Below are positions 24,845 through 57,200 of a stretch of DNA of 64,000 nucleotides, piece after piece; position 1 is the stretch's first letter; the number at the start of each line of letters is the position of its first letter. A program made the translations under genes and the position numbers. The notes below the pieces were generated by a model. That model made no database searches and had not been told where the DNA came from. It worked only from the letters and a program-made list of their open reading frames with translations. This DNA is from Trebouxia sp. TZW2008 (lineage: Eukaryota; Chlorophyta; Trebouxiophyceae; Trebouxiales; Trebouxiaceae): NCBI GenBank assembly GCA_002118135.1, contig BDIU01000133.1, positions 124,001 to 188,000 on the forward strand. The letters run 5' to 3'.

Positions 24845-25042
24845 ATGCCGCGCGTGTATGCTTCAAGCAGCGACCGTGAAACTTCGCCAGACTGCAGTGG
24901 GTGCCAGAAGCAGAGCGGCACGTTGCAGTGCATAGAGTGCATCCGGGACGGTAGTGGCAGTGCAGTGTTTTGTGCAAACGGCTGTTTCAAGGCGCATTGG
25001 CAGCAACATCGGAAAGCTTTGCTCAGGCAATCCTCGAGGTGA
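24845..25042 (+). CDS. Short C6H2/MYND-like zinc-finger reading frame
   Basis: The 65-residue frame places C17, C20, C29, C32, C43, C47, H51 and H55 in a zinc-binding spacing (CSGCQKQSG, LQCIECI, VFCANGCFKAHWQQH). The pattern resembles the N-terminal finger of type 1 methionine aminopeptidase as well as MYND fingers. I found no aminopeptidase domain downstream before the opposite-strand gene. Read unspliced, it ends at 25042. A possible splice (donor 25039, acceptor AG at 25082) would replace the last residue and end at 25119 for about 76 aa. It could be a small standalone protein, the 5' exon of a gene whose remaining exons I could not see, or a remnant. Confidence 0.5.
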   Translation: MPRVYASSSDRETSPDCSGCQKQSGTLQCIECIRDGSGSAVFCANGCFKAHWQQHRKALLRQSSR

Positions 25043-25894
25043 TTGATGGAACAATGCGGAGCTCCATATCTTATGCCTGCAGTTGTCTTGCCCTCATCAG
25101 CAAAGCCTTCTTTGGCTGAAAGCGCTTTGTATCTGCAGTCCATCCCAAAGTATCAAGACAGATACACGGCCTGAGTCTCACATTGTCAATATGAAGACGG
25201 GAGGTGGGCAGAGGTCCTTTTCTGGGCAAGCACTATTGCCCGCCAGTAAGGAAAGAATGGTTTTCAGAGCAGACACTGCAGCTTTTCAGCCGCGGGCGGT
25301 GTATGCAACAGGCTCAGCCCACAGACGATGACTTGTGATCTAGCACCATCATGCATAGGAGCAGAGCATGTGTCAGGTTCAGTCAAGGGCGTGTACAACA
25401 TTGGTGTAGTGTGCTTTGGTTCTGTTGATGTTGCTGGGTATGCAAGTAACGAGGTGTTGAGAACTTTCAAGTAGGTTGCATGGCACGGGGAGACAGCAAT
25501 GTTGTTTGAAATGTATTATGAAAGCCTTTTTCACAGCAGGCTTAGTTTGCTGCTTGTATCACCAGTTTGATGTGTCTCTGAGGAAGTGAATTTCTGACCC
25601 TTGCAGTGAACAGGGTATGTAAACAATCTGAATGTAAGCAGCATTATTCGTGGTGTCAAAGCTGCATAGTGCAGTAGAAGCTGCAAGATCAACCTCATTG
25701 CATTGCTTGTGGCAATTTTCAATCTTGCAATTATATGTGTTTCTATCCCATAATTACAGATTGAGTTTCAATCTTGCAATGATACATGCATGTTAGGTAC
25801 GTTTAGGCAACTTCAGTGGCCATCTTGGTCCCCTGGTGCCCACAACCATCATTTTGGCAGGCTGAGATGTGCTTCACTTTGTATCGTGGCCAGG
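25043..25894. other. Intergenic stretch, no clear gene
   Basis: Besides a possible short second exon of the zinc-finger ORF at its left edge, I see only AT-richer sequence with a near-duplicate TTTCAATCTTGCAAT motif (about 25716 and 25767). It probably holds the convergent 3' UTRs. Confidence 0.4.
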
Positions 25895-26283
25895 TCAAGA
25901 GTGCAATGTATCCAGTTGGCCCAACTCAGCCTGCATGTCAGAGGCATGTTTTCTGTTTGACACATGCCAAGACCAGTACAAGAACAACAGTACACACTCC
26001 AACTGTTCAATCACAGCTGTTTGACATGCTGTCTGAATGACATATCTGGACGATGACCTATGCATACCTTAAGTTGCTCCATTTTCATACCCATGGAGCG
26101 CTGCAGTTTGCCTTTGTCCTCCTCAGTCAGCTCAGTCTGAATTTCTTTGTACAAGGCAAGCACCTCGCTCACTGAGTCCTTCGCTAGCTTGTGAGACTCG
26201 TTGAAGTATGTTGTCTCAGCGTCTTCTTCTGCAAATTCGATCTCGTCTCTTGCCTCTACAAACTTGTCATTGAGCTTGTCAAT
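25895..26283 (-). CDS. Small conserved helical protein, 5' end unresolved
   Basis: Two well-supported exons: 26283-26068 (72 codons, phase 0 both sides) and 25930-25895 (11 codons plus stop). The product reads IDKLNDKFVEARDEIEFAEE, an AETTYFNESHKLAKDS block, then LQRSMGMKMEQLK joined to AELGQLDTLHS. It is acidic and predicted all-helical; I believe close relatives occur as uncharacterised plant/algal proteins, but that is from family memory only. The 5' exon should lie between 26284 and about 26740 on the minus strand, where an open frame beginning MSPCALARAI exists. I could not find a phase-0 donor there that convinces me. It is divergent from RPA1. Confidence 0.6.
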
Positions 26284-26839
26284 CTGTAATCGTCAAAATC
26301 ACAAGGGGTTCCGCTCTGTTGATAAGCTTGGAGCAATCACTTGGTGCTGATATGCATCGAGGATGTGAGCCTTGCCTGGCCTTGAGCTTGCTCCAACGTC
26401 ACAAGCCACCTCGACGACAACAGAGAACTTGGGGCAAGAACACGCAGTATTTGCTGCTGGAGGGCGGGAAGTGAGGCGCCTCTGACGCTAAGTGCGGAGC
26501 CGACGGTGTGCAAGCTTTTACGTTGGTTTGCGTACAGAATCTGCTCACAAATTGACGACAGCCGTCTGAGAGATGCCACGCGTAGGGTCGCAAGGCTCAT
26601 CAGATTGATAAGGTTGAGGGCGACTTTCGCTACTCCTTCTTTGCTTGAACGCTGCACATCCAGGTCGAAGTGCCTTGCGAGCATTTGAGTACACGCTCGT
26701 TCGTTTATGATGGCACGTGCAAGTGCACATGGGCTCACATGACGGCTTGTTAGGTTTTGGTCAGCCTGCTTTTGAAGACAGACCGGCAGCTTTGTCGTTT
26801 ACAGCAGAGCTTCGTGCGGTGTGTCGCCCAGCGGGCGGC

Positions 26840-47789
<20,950 letters not shown>

Positions 47790-48471
47790 CCTAGCTCTTG
47801 CCCTAAACCCTTTCTGCTTAGCCTACCCTGACCTTTAATGGGCTTCCTCTTAGCTTTAGGTAGATGTAGTGTTGGTGCTGCATTTGATTTGATTCGAGCT
47901 CCATCTGTGTTGTTGTTCTGATTGTGCAGTATGAACCATCATCTGAACGTATCTGTCAAGCAAAGCTGCTGCTTGCGCTGCAGCTTTTGCCGTGAGTCTG
48001 CAGGCCATTGCACGATAGCATCAGCTTCAAGCAGCGCAGTCAGGTAGCTTGTGGGCTTGTGAAAAAGCATTTGTCATCTGTAATTGAGCAGGATGCGCAT
48101 CTCAAGTTCTGGCTTGTTCAGCATGCTCTGCTGATCACAGCAGCCAATATTGCAGCTGTTTACGTCACCTATACAGTCTGTGTCAATCTCACATCACGAA
48201 ATACTGTCAGTGACATGCATGCACTGTAGGTAATTGTCATCAGAGCCTGTCAAACTCAAGCATGTCTACGCAGCTCGTGCAAGTTCACAAGCAACCTTGC
48301 TGTGAAACAGAACATATCCTGGGGAAGATGCTACCGTGTACCACGCTGTGTCAAAGAGACCCCATGCTTACCTATGAGCTGCCTCAGCTGAGTCTGATCA
48401 AAATTCCTGACTGCCCTTCAGTGCAGTCTATATTGTAAACTTGATGTACAGAAGCAAAACATGGTGCACAA
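47790..48471. other. Convergent intergenic region, no gene recognised
   Basis: About 680 bp lie between the RPA1 stop and the stop of the minus-strand membrane protein. Near its start is a partial repeat, CTGCTTAGCCTA, twice. A TGTAA string lies near 48080. No convincing exon. Confidence 0.5.
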
Positions 48472-50870
48472 TCAAAACTGGAACACACCAAACAGCTGCT
48501 GCAATCCTTCCTCACCCAGACTGGACCTCAAAAATTGCAGCACAATGCAAAAAGCTATTGATACAAAAAGCGCTGCCCGTAGAGACTCCACAAAGTGCAC
48601 CATGTCCTGGTATCGGTTGATAGGACTGCCATGCGTTGTCCTGATATTCCAGTAGTCTAGATATACAGTGTAGAAAGCCCTCCACAGCGCCATTAACCCT
48701 AGCACTCCGGCTGCTGTTGCAAACGGCTCTCCAGGACCTATAAAGTGTCAGCAGATTGACCCAAATTTGCAATCAAACCGCAAACCATGCCCAATATTTG
48801 CCATCAAAATCACATTGTATAAGACTATCTGACATGTTAAATATGATCCTAAAGGCATACTGCTCATTTTGTGTGACAGAAGGTCATAATAGGTGCCAGA
48901 ACGTGCTATACATACAAACCCAGCAGAGACAAAGTCACAGGTTGGCAGTAGTCACATGCATAGCGATGTAGACCGTGAGTGTTGCCAAGGCTGCGCTTGC
49001 TACACATACAGACAGACACCCTGCATGTTAGTGCCGTGCATAGCAAGGCTGTGCAAAGTAATGCCATGAGTGCTGCAAGAGCTTTACCAGTTGCTGCCAA
49101 GGGCAGTGTAGCGGCAAAATTGCCCTCTCCCACTAGCGTTCTGCCCTCTGCAGCTGTGACTAGGACCAGCTGTGCTGCAGCTACTGGCTGACTCACTAGC
49201 CAGGTGAAGCTGACTCGTGCAAGCGCTGTGGGCAGATCTGCATGTCATATGATGCATCATTGGCAGAAGTCAATTTGTTCGCCATAATAATAATAAATGG
49301 TTACACTTTCCAGCACATGTGCTAGGTATGTGTGACCCAAGTTCTATTACACCAGGCCGGCTTGTTCTGAGCGTCACGATGAGGACGGTTGATGTTCAAC
49401 ATGCAAAAATCAGACAAAACAATGCCGTCCCATATCTTCCTAGGTTGGCCATGGTGTTGCTGTACCTGGATGGAGTGCATGACACCTGGATGCAATCCTT
49501 GCTTGCATTCAGTGAACACGAAGGCAGTCTGAACAAGAATACAATATGACGAGAGCAGCATGCCAGGGCAAGAGCATAGCTTGTGGTTCCTTGCTGAGAC
49601 TTCTTGCTGTGGTGAACTAACGGGTCAAATTCTCGTGCTACTCAACTTGTATGCAGAGGAAGTATGCAGGCCTGCGGTTGTATATGCAGGCGCTGTTTTG
49701 TGACTTTGACGCAAAGTAAGGTTGCACCTGTGCAAGATACAGTGTGCACATGTGTCACATACATGCTATTGGGTCACATACATGCTGTTGTGTCACATAC
49801 ATGCTGTTGGGTCACATACATGCCGTATATGCAGAGGTTGACCAAGTCACCTGAAGTGGCGTTTGACTTGTAGCCGCCAACAAGCAGGGATGATCCAGCC
49901 CATGTGCCGCAGACGGTGACGGCAAAAGACAGGAACTCCTCAAAGCGGATGGGGTTAAAGTGCATGGGCGCAAGCCAGCCGGGAAAGGTCGGCATCAATA
50001 TGATTGCTGTAATCTGCAGCATAGCCAAGGTAGGCTCGAACAGGGATGTTCATGTCAAAACAGGCAGAGTGAGAGGCAAGATGCTCCTGATGGCCATTGA
50101 GATGCGCTGCACGTATTGCAAAAAGCAGGGATGGTGATGAGCCTATTGCAGTTCATGGCCTCATTGGTTCACACCCTCTAGAACATGGCGTTGCCACATG
50201 GAAAACATGTAGCACAGGTGGGGGCTGTTCCTTGACACAACTCTAGACAGCCCAAAATTTCCAACTTCTCTGAGCTGTACCAGCCATGATGACATCAAGC
50301 TGTTGCTGTCATTGTGCTGAACACATGATGTATTGGACGCCACATGGAGCGCATGTGTGTGAAAAATGCATGCACTTGACCAATGACTATTTGCTGAACT
50401 TTTGCAGCATGCTCCAACATTTTTAAGCCCACCTGTTTGTACAAACAAAAGCTGACAAGGGACAAGCAGTCACCAACAAGCAGTTCCCGGTTCTCCATAC
50501 GCATTTCTGCATGTACTCTGCCGTGCAGTTTCCTGGCAGCTTTCTGTTTGCCATGATTACACGTGAACTTTGAATGGCCAGTTTGGCTGCGGCTGTGATG
50601 TAGCAAGCGTGTGTCTGATAGCCGCCGTGACCTGCACCCAGACAAGCAGAGGGTCCAGTTTCTCACTCATGACTGGTTGCATCGCTTTGCAATCTGCAGA
50701 GGCAAACACCTGACTATTTGGCACCCCGACGAGGACAGCACGCAGGAAGCCTGCATGATCTTGACGCTGGACAAACTTCTTCGCAGAGTTGCACAGTAGC
50801 AAAGCGGGGGAGTGATCTAAGACCCGGGACCTGGCATGCCCTGTTGAACGGCCAGCGCGTCAGGACTCAT
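48472..50870 (-). CDS. Small four-TM membrane protein, unknown function
   Basis: Five exons join in phase: 50870-50831, 50693-50632, 50013-49851, 49147-49088 and 48737-48472, giving 196 aa. It starts MSPDALAVQQGMP. Hydrophobic spans are near LLVWVQITAIILMPTFPGWL, FEEFLSFAVTVCGTWAGSSL, FATAAGVLGLMALWRAFYTV and LFVSIAFCIVLQFL, so four TM helices are likely. Loops contain HFNPIRFEE, GGYKSNAT and LDYWNIRTTHGSPINRYQDM. I do not recognise the family. The splice model is supported by all phases agreeing and by the short 60-nt exon restoring frame between two longer ones, but no homologue was checked. It is divergent from the second coiled-coil gene. Confidence 0.7.
49750..49828. repeat. Tandem repeat in intron of the four-TM protein gene
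   Basis: Four imperfect units of GGTCACATACATGCTGTTG (about 19 bp) lie in the intron downstream of the exon ending at 49851. Confidence 0.85.
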
Positions 50871-51247
50871 GGGTTCTTTTCGCATTAAGCACAGTCACAG
50901 TCACGAACTTACAAGTCCACCAACAAGCCAGAAACGCAGGCGTGTCGGAAAAAGTCAACCTCAAGAGCCAGTTTTGAATGCCAGCTAGGACTGAAGTGCA
51001 CAAGTGCTCACGTGTGGCCTTTTCACTAACAACAGTCCGTAGATATGCACAATCTGCTGCTCCTACCGCTTGTCGTAGTAGCTAGTCTGACCATGCTCGG
51101 GCGGAGAAGTCCGTGCTAGAATATTACGTTGGTGCCCGCACTGCAACGGCTGTCCTGACAACCCTCGGTGTCAAGCATCACCTGAAGCACGATCACTGAT
51201 CACTGCATCTGAGAGTCCTTGCATACTGAGGCTTGAGCTTGCTTCTC
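50871..51247. other. Divergent intergenic region
   Basis: This lies between the start codons of the four-TM gene (minus) and the second coiled-coil gene (plus). No TATA box or other motif stands out. It presumably holds both promoters. Confidence 0.45.
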
Positions 51248-54200
51248 ATGCCAGCCAAGCTTGTGAAGTCAGGCTCCAATGTCGCAGACCTTATCACTTC
51301 AGCAGGCCTCTTAGGGAACTCACTTGCAAAGGTGAGTGAAGCTACAGCAGCAGGTGCTGTGCAGCTGGGAGTGCTGCGCAGCTGAGAACAAACAACGTCA
51401 GGAGAACTCTGTTGCAGGATCAGGAGAACAGGAAAGCAGTTCAAGTATCCCAAAATTCAAAAAGGTAAGAAACACAGCTGTTTGTGCCAGCACTGCTTCC
51501 CGACTGCCCAACTGCAGATTCTGTTGCTTGTCAACAGCAGGTACCCAGTGTCAAGAGCCAGCTCTGCAGAACCGCCAGCACCAAGCTTGTACAGGAGATC
51601 AAGCTCTGTGAAACAGCAAGCGCAATGGTTGTCCTGGCCAAGTGTACCGACATCCATCCAGCAGGATCAAGCAGATACAGGTTCAGCTGAGCCTGCCGCT
51701 GCAGTCCAGTCTGGCACCTCAACACCTAGCACCTTTCACATCAGCGCCAGCAAGCCAAGTCTACTTGCACAGATTCAAGCTGTCAGTCAGAAAGCAGTGC
51801 CTGACTTGACTGCTGTCAGCGAAGAGCCAGACGCTCACCTGCCAAGAATCAGTCACCAGATAGGCTCAGCAGCTTTGATTGGCATTTCAGGCAAGGTCTT
51901 GCAAAGTTTGATGCCCCCAAAGGCAGCATGCTGCCACAGCACAGCGCAAGTCATTGCAAAAGCCACATAGTACTTAATTTACTCAACATGCAGTATCATT
52001 CTGTGATTACAAACTTCCGTCAATGCAGGCATAACATGACACGCTGCACAGTTTGATACACTTCTGATGTCAAACGCTTTCAGCTAAACCATGATCGCTG
52101 CTGCTTTTGCAGAAGAGCCATTGCATGCAGCAGTTGCATCAATCAGTGCAGCGCCACAAACAGCAGTCACTGTGGCCAATGCCAAGAGCCTGAGCGTCGC
52201 CCAAGTGCATGACGCTCATGAGCAGGGTAGGTCCCTTCTGCTGTTCCGTTGCCAAGTGCATCATACAGTGACCTCTCAATGCAAGGACACTTGATAGGAG
52301 GACATTCTCGTCGAAAGATGCGGTCGGGAACTCAGCACTGCATTCTGACTGCAATGGCATCTCTAAACAAGGCCAACGCAATATAAGGAAAACCTTTGTT
52401 GGTGACGACAGCAGTTGTTACAAAGAAGAATCACTATACTAAGCAGCAGGGTGTGCTTCCTCTGAAATTATGTTTTGAAGCACAGCAGCACACATATCCA
52501 GACATTGACTCTGCATATGTGTCCCATGCAAGGTTTGGCTTCTGGCACGCGTCACATCTTCAAAACATACTAGCTAATGCAATGCTCATGCATGCTCTTG
52601 AGCATCCGTGTCTTGAACCTGAGTTGTTTCTACAATCTGTCATCTTGCTGCAAAACAATGCTTTTCAGGCGACTGTGCTGTTGCTGAAGGGCAAGATATC
52701 ATCAAGCAAAGCACCAACGAGACCATATTTGAAGAAGCGCTTGCAGAGCGGTGTCCAAATGCAGATGTCAACCCTGCTGACCTGTTGCATCAAGGGCATG
52801 ATGAGCAGTCATTAATGCCAGCCTCACAAGCTGGCAAAGTGCAGCGGCAGAGTAATGCTGCAAGCAAGCGCAGCAATCAGACATCAGATGAGTTTGTGCA
52901 AGGCGTCGTCAGGTACCACACGCTTCATCACACATTGCTCCGCAAGTCCTGTATCAGAGGCAGATTTTGGCGTCTGCTCTGGTCTGGGGTTGATATCAGA
53001 CATCAATAGTGATGCCATTGGCTTCACTATTGGCATCTGTTATTAGCGTAAGGTACTAGATGGCAATAGTGACGTCACTTACTGTTGGTGTGGTTATGCT
53101 TGATTCAAGGTTAAGAATTTGGAGCACCTCAAACCCAAGTGGCTCTGCACACCATGACAAAGTCAACCCTGCACAGGTCATATATGCTGCAGTGTCCAGC
53201 ACAACAGACTTGGCGCCCATACAATAGCAGGCTTTGTTTATGTATACAACTATACATGATGCTGCAAAGCAAGCTCGATTGCATAGATGTGTAGCAGGAA
53301 AGTGTGAAATCAAGACTTGTACCCAGCACAGCCGATCAATGTTGACATCATTCTGCTGTGATAGATGCATGCTAGTTTTGGTGTTGCTGTTGTCATTGTT
53401 GCTGATGTTCTTGCAGCGGTCATGACTAAGAACCTGGTATTGTCATTGTTGCTGATGGTTTTGTAATGGTCATGGGTAACAATTTGCAGCCTGGCTGTGT
53501 CAGGGAGGCTCAAGCCATGGCGGCAAACGCAGACATCTCCCGCCGAAAAGCTGAGCGCAGAGTGCAGAAGCTTGAGAAGGAGGTGGAGCGCCTTGAAGCT
53601 TCCATCAATGATCAGTCAAGGTATGCTGAAGGCGAGTCATGACAAATCACTGTCTTGGGCAGCGTCAATATCATATGTGGTGCATGCATTGGCACAAAAA
53701 TATACGCCTGCGACTTGCGCTCAAAGCAGCCAGTGCGGTATCGACAATGCGCCTTTCAGACTGCCTTGCAAGATGCAAGACCTCGTCATGTACTGTCTCT
53801 GATATGGGAAAAGCCCTGACTTGACTTCCAAGATTGTTGCAACTCCCTCCTTGGCCGCAAAGCTACAGAAGCGTTGGTCTGCTTTGTGCTTCTTTGCTGA
53901 TTTGATATTGCTCATGGCCCTCTTCTCCTGCAGGCAAGCAGATATGTTGAATCAGCAGGCAGCAAATGCCGCAACTGCATCAGAGCAGCAACAGCAGTCA
54001 CATCAGCAAACCCTTGCTCTTCTTGACCAAGCCCACATAGAGCAGCTGAGTCAGCTGCAGAATCAGCTCCAGGCTCAGTCAACCCAGCACTCAGCCGCTG
54101 AGTCACGACTCAGATCTCAGCTCACTGAGCAGACAGAGCTCACTAAGCAGCTGCAGCAGGAGCTAAGTCAGCAGCAGCATGAGCTGCAGACTCTGCACAA

Positions 54201-57200
54201 GAAGTACACTGAAGACCAAGCTGTTCTCAACATGTTGCAAAAGAGACAGCAAGTCAGTGCGTCTAACTCCTTTTTGTCTAAGCATGACCTGGCAGCGGGT
54301 AATGATGTCTTGGCATCGCAGCAATCAGAGGATCAGACTGTGCAAGCCTCAACATCAAGCAGAGCTGAAGCAAGTGCGGATCATGCTCAATGTCGCAAGG
54401 AAGAGTCTCAGTCCATTGTTCAGGCGCCTGCTGTTGCTGCAAACAGCGTCGCTGACAAAACCCTGGCATTAGAGGCAGAGGTTCTCAGAAAAGAGGCTAA
54501 AATTCTGAAAGACGCATTAGCTAAGGCAGAGGCAGCTGTGCAGAAGCTGACTCAGGCTCAGCTCAAGGATCAGGCTCAGAGCTCAGCCAAGATGAGTCAG
54601 CTTGAGGGGACTCTGAAGCAGCTTGAAGGCAAGCATCAGGGCTCAGCAGCCTTGTTTGATCAAACTGTGACAGCCATCCAGAGCAGGACTTCCATACTTC
54701 TTCAGCAAAGAGTTTCAGGTAATTCCATTCTTCTTCAATCAACATTTGTTACACACGCCAATTGCTGCTGGCACATCCATGCTTCTGCCAGCAAGTCTGC
54801 CAGTCACTCGTGCATGGTGAAAGTCAATGTCAATGTGTTCCTTTGGACTCTTGTCACGCACGCTCAAATGCAATCACTGCCCATTCACATCGTCAGTACA
54901 AGTGCGTGATGCTTATGCAGTCTAGCAAACCTGGGTCCAACCTAGCATCGCTCACATGATCTGTATGCTATGCACATTTACACCATGCATCAATCAAAGG
55001 CAAGCATGTCAGCGCAAAGCATATGTAGTGACCTTCTCTAGTTCTTTTCTTGGACCAAATGCAACCATCTTCTGTCTTCACCTAGTGCTGTTGCAGGTGA
55101 TGTACAGCAAGTCAGCAGTTCTGGCCAGAATAGCACGCAGCTGGGTGTGCTGTCAAGCATGAATGAGCATTTGGCCACGGAAAACGCCGCTCTGATTGCA
55201 GAGCTGGCCAAGTTGCAGCGCAAACACAGAAATGAAGCACTACAAGGGGGACGGCAACAGCAAAGCTCTGACTTGGTTGCTGGTGTTCCCAAGACGCAGC
55301 TTGAGTCACTACTGTCAACTTCAGACCAGCAGGACACTGCTGATCATGCTGTACCCTCCTCTTCTTCAGCAGCTCAATCTGCAGCCCCTTCTTCTCCTGC
55401 TTCAGCAGCTGCGCTGACCTCCTCTTCTTCTCAGTTGGCTGCTGCTGGTTCGTCTGCTGCTGAAGCAGCTGTCCCCCCCTCTTCTTCTGCTGGTGGTGGT
55501 CTCTTCACATCACCACAAGCTGATGCCACACTAGGCAGGAAAGAAGAAGAAGAGCATGCAGACAGCGCTGCTGCAAGATCAAGCTTGACTGAGTCACAGC
55601 AAAGCACTCACTCAGATCTGCAACAGCGCGCTCAGCTGCTTGAGACTCAGGTTGAGCTGACGCACCTCAAGGCTGAGTGTGAGATGCTGAGATCAGCAAC
55701 TGCTGAGGCAGCTGCTCAGGCTGAGACCAAGCAGGGGGTAGTCATCACTCTACAGCGGCAGCTTGCAGATGCCATTAGTCAGCATCAGAAGGAGGTCAGA
55801 GAGCTCAAAAAAGCGGCAAAGCAGGTTGAGAGGCGAGCAGATGAGCTGAGTCAGCAGTTGCCAAAGAAGGCTGATGAGTCAACAATTCAGGTAAGATGCC
55901 TTTGCAGACGCGTGCATCACCACATATGCAGATGGGCCTGGCTCCATGTCCAGCTGCTTGAAGTGCCTGTTTTCCTTAATGGTCAAGCAGAAGCATGCCT
56001 GGGGGTCAATCTACAGGCCCAGCAGTTCAGCCTGCATGTCGAGGCACTCCCACACATGCGCATTGTGTGCAGCTGCAGGCCGGACAATTCAGCCTGTAGT
56101 GATACAAGCAGCTCGTGCAAGTGGCATCAAAAGCGTATGTACACAGTACTTCCTGGTTGTAGGCTATTACAGAAGACATGGCCAAACAGAAGCATGCCTT
56201 GGCATCAGCTCACCGCACCCTACAGGCCCAGCAGTCCAGCTTGGAGGCGCAATGACTAGGCATGTCAGCTGGCAGTAGCTGCCATGATGCGTGTCAGAGT
56301 CTGCAATAAGAGATGTTTTTGTGCCCAACTGCAGGCTATCAGGGAGGACATGGCCAAGCAGAAGCATGCCTGGGCATCAGCCCGGCGCACCTTACAGGCT
56401 CAGCAGTCCAGCCTGCAGGATGAATGCAATGACTTGGCGTGTCAGCTGGCAGAGCGGGAGACGAAGCTGCGCAGCCAGGAGGAGCGCATTGCCCAGCTGA
56501 AGAAGATGCTGGAGGATGCAAACCTGGCAGTTGCGGCCAGCCGCCGCAACTCTGAGGTAACATTCATGCACTGGGCGTACCATCCCTCGATCTCAGTGTT
56601 AGTCAGTGCCAAGCTTCATCTCATGACAAAATGCCAGCTAGCACAAGTTGGAGGCACACATTTATGCACTGTGTATGCCTGTCAATGTTGTGTACCTTGA
56701 AACAAGATGTGAGCTGCCTTGAGACAATTTGCAACCACCAAGCTTTGATAAGAGTTAGAGTGTCTGCATTCGACAGGCTGTGGCGCTGGACATTGAGCTG
56801 GGCAGCGGGCTGTACGCCTGTGCTTCCTCTTCCAAAGAAGCTTCTTCCTCCTCACCTGTTCCTCCTGACAGGTGCCCAGTCTGTCTGCTCTCTCGCTCTC
56901 TCACGAGCTGTCCTTCATCTTCTGCTTTGTGTTCCTGCTGTGCTTTGTCTTCTTCCTCCTCTCTGATTTCGTACATGATGCCTGATAGCAAGTGTATTTC
57001 CAGCTGTTTGCGACGGCTCGATTGCAAAGTCACCCTTATAAAGTCTGCTTGCTTCATCAGTATTGGATGATTAACCCTCCTTCATAAGGGTCTGGGGGGG
57101 GGGTTAATAACTTAATAACCCTTATTAAGGGTACAGTTAATTACTGTTAATAACTTGCAAGAATAGTCAAATTGGGGTGTTTCGATACCACTGAACACAT

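Noticed and set aside
24400..25143. A 247-residue minus-strand frame upstream of CSP41b
   Set aside because: Overlaps the zinc-finger ORF and the intergenic region; composition is Arg/Cys/His-rich without domains, and CSP41b already has its own start and transit peptide.
49319..49561. Possible extra exon of the four-TM protein gene
   Set aside because: Neither frame keeps phase; the 49147-49088 exon restores frame without it.
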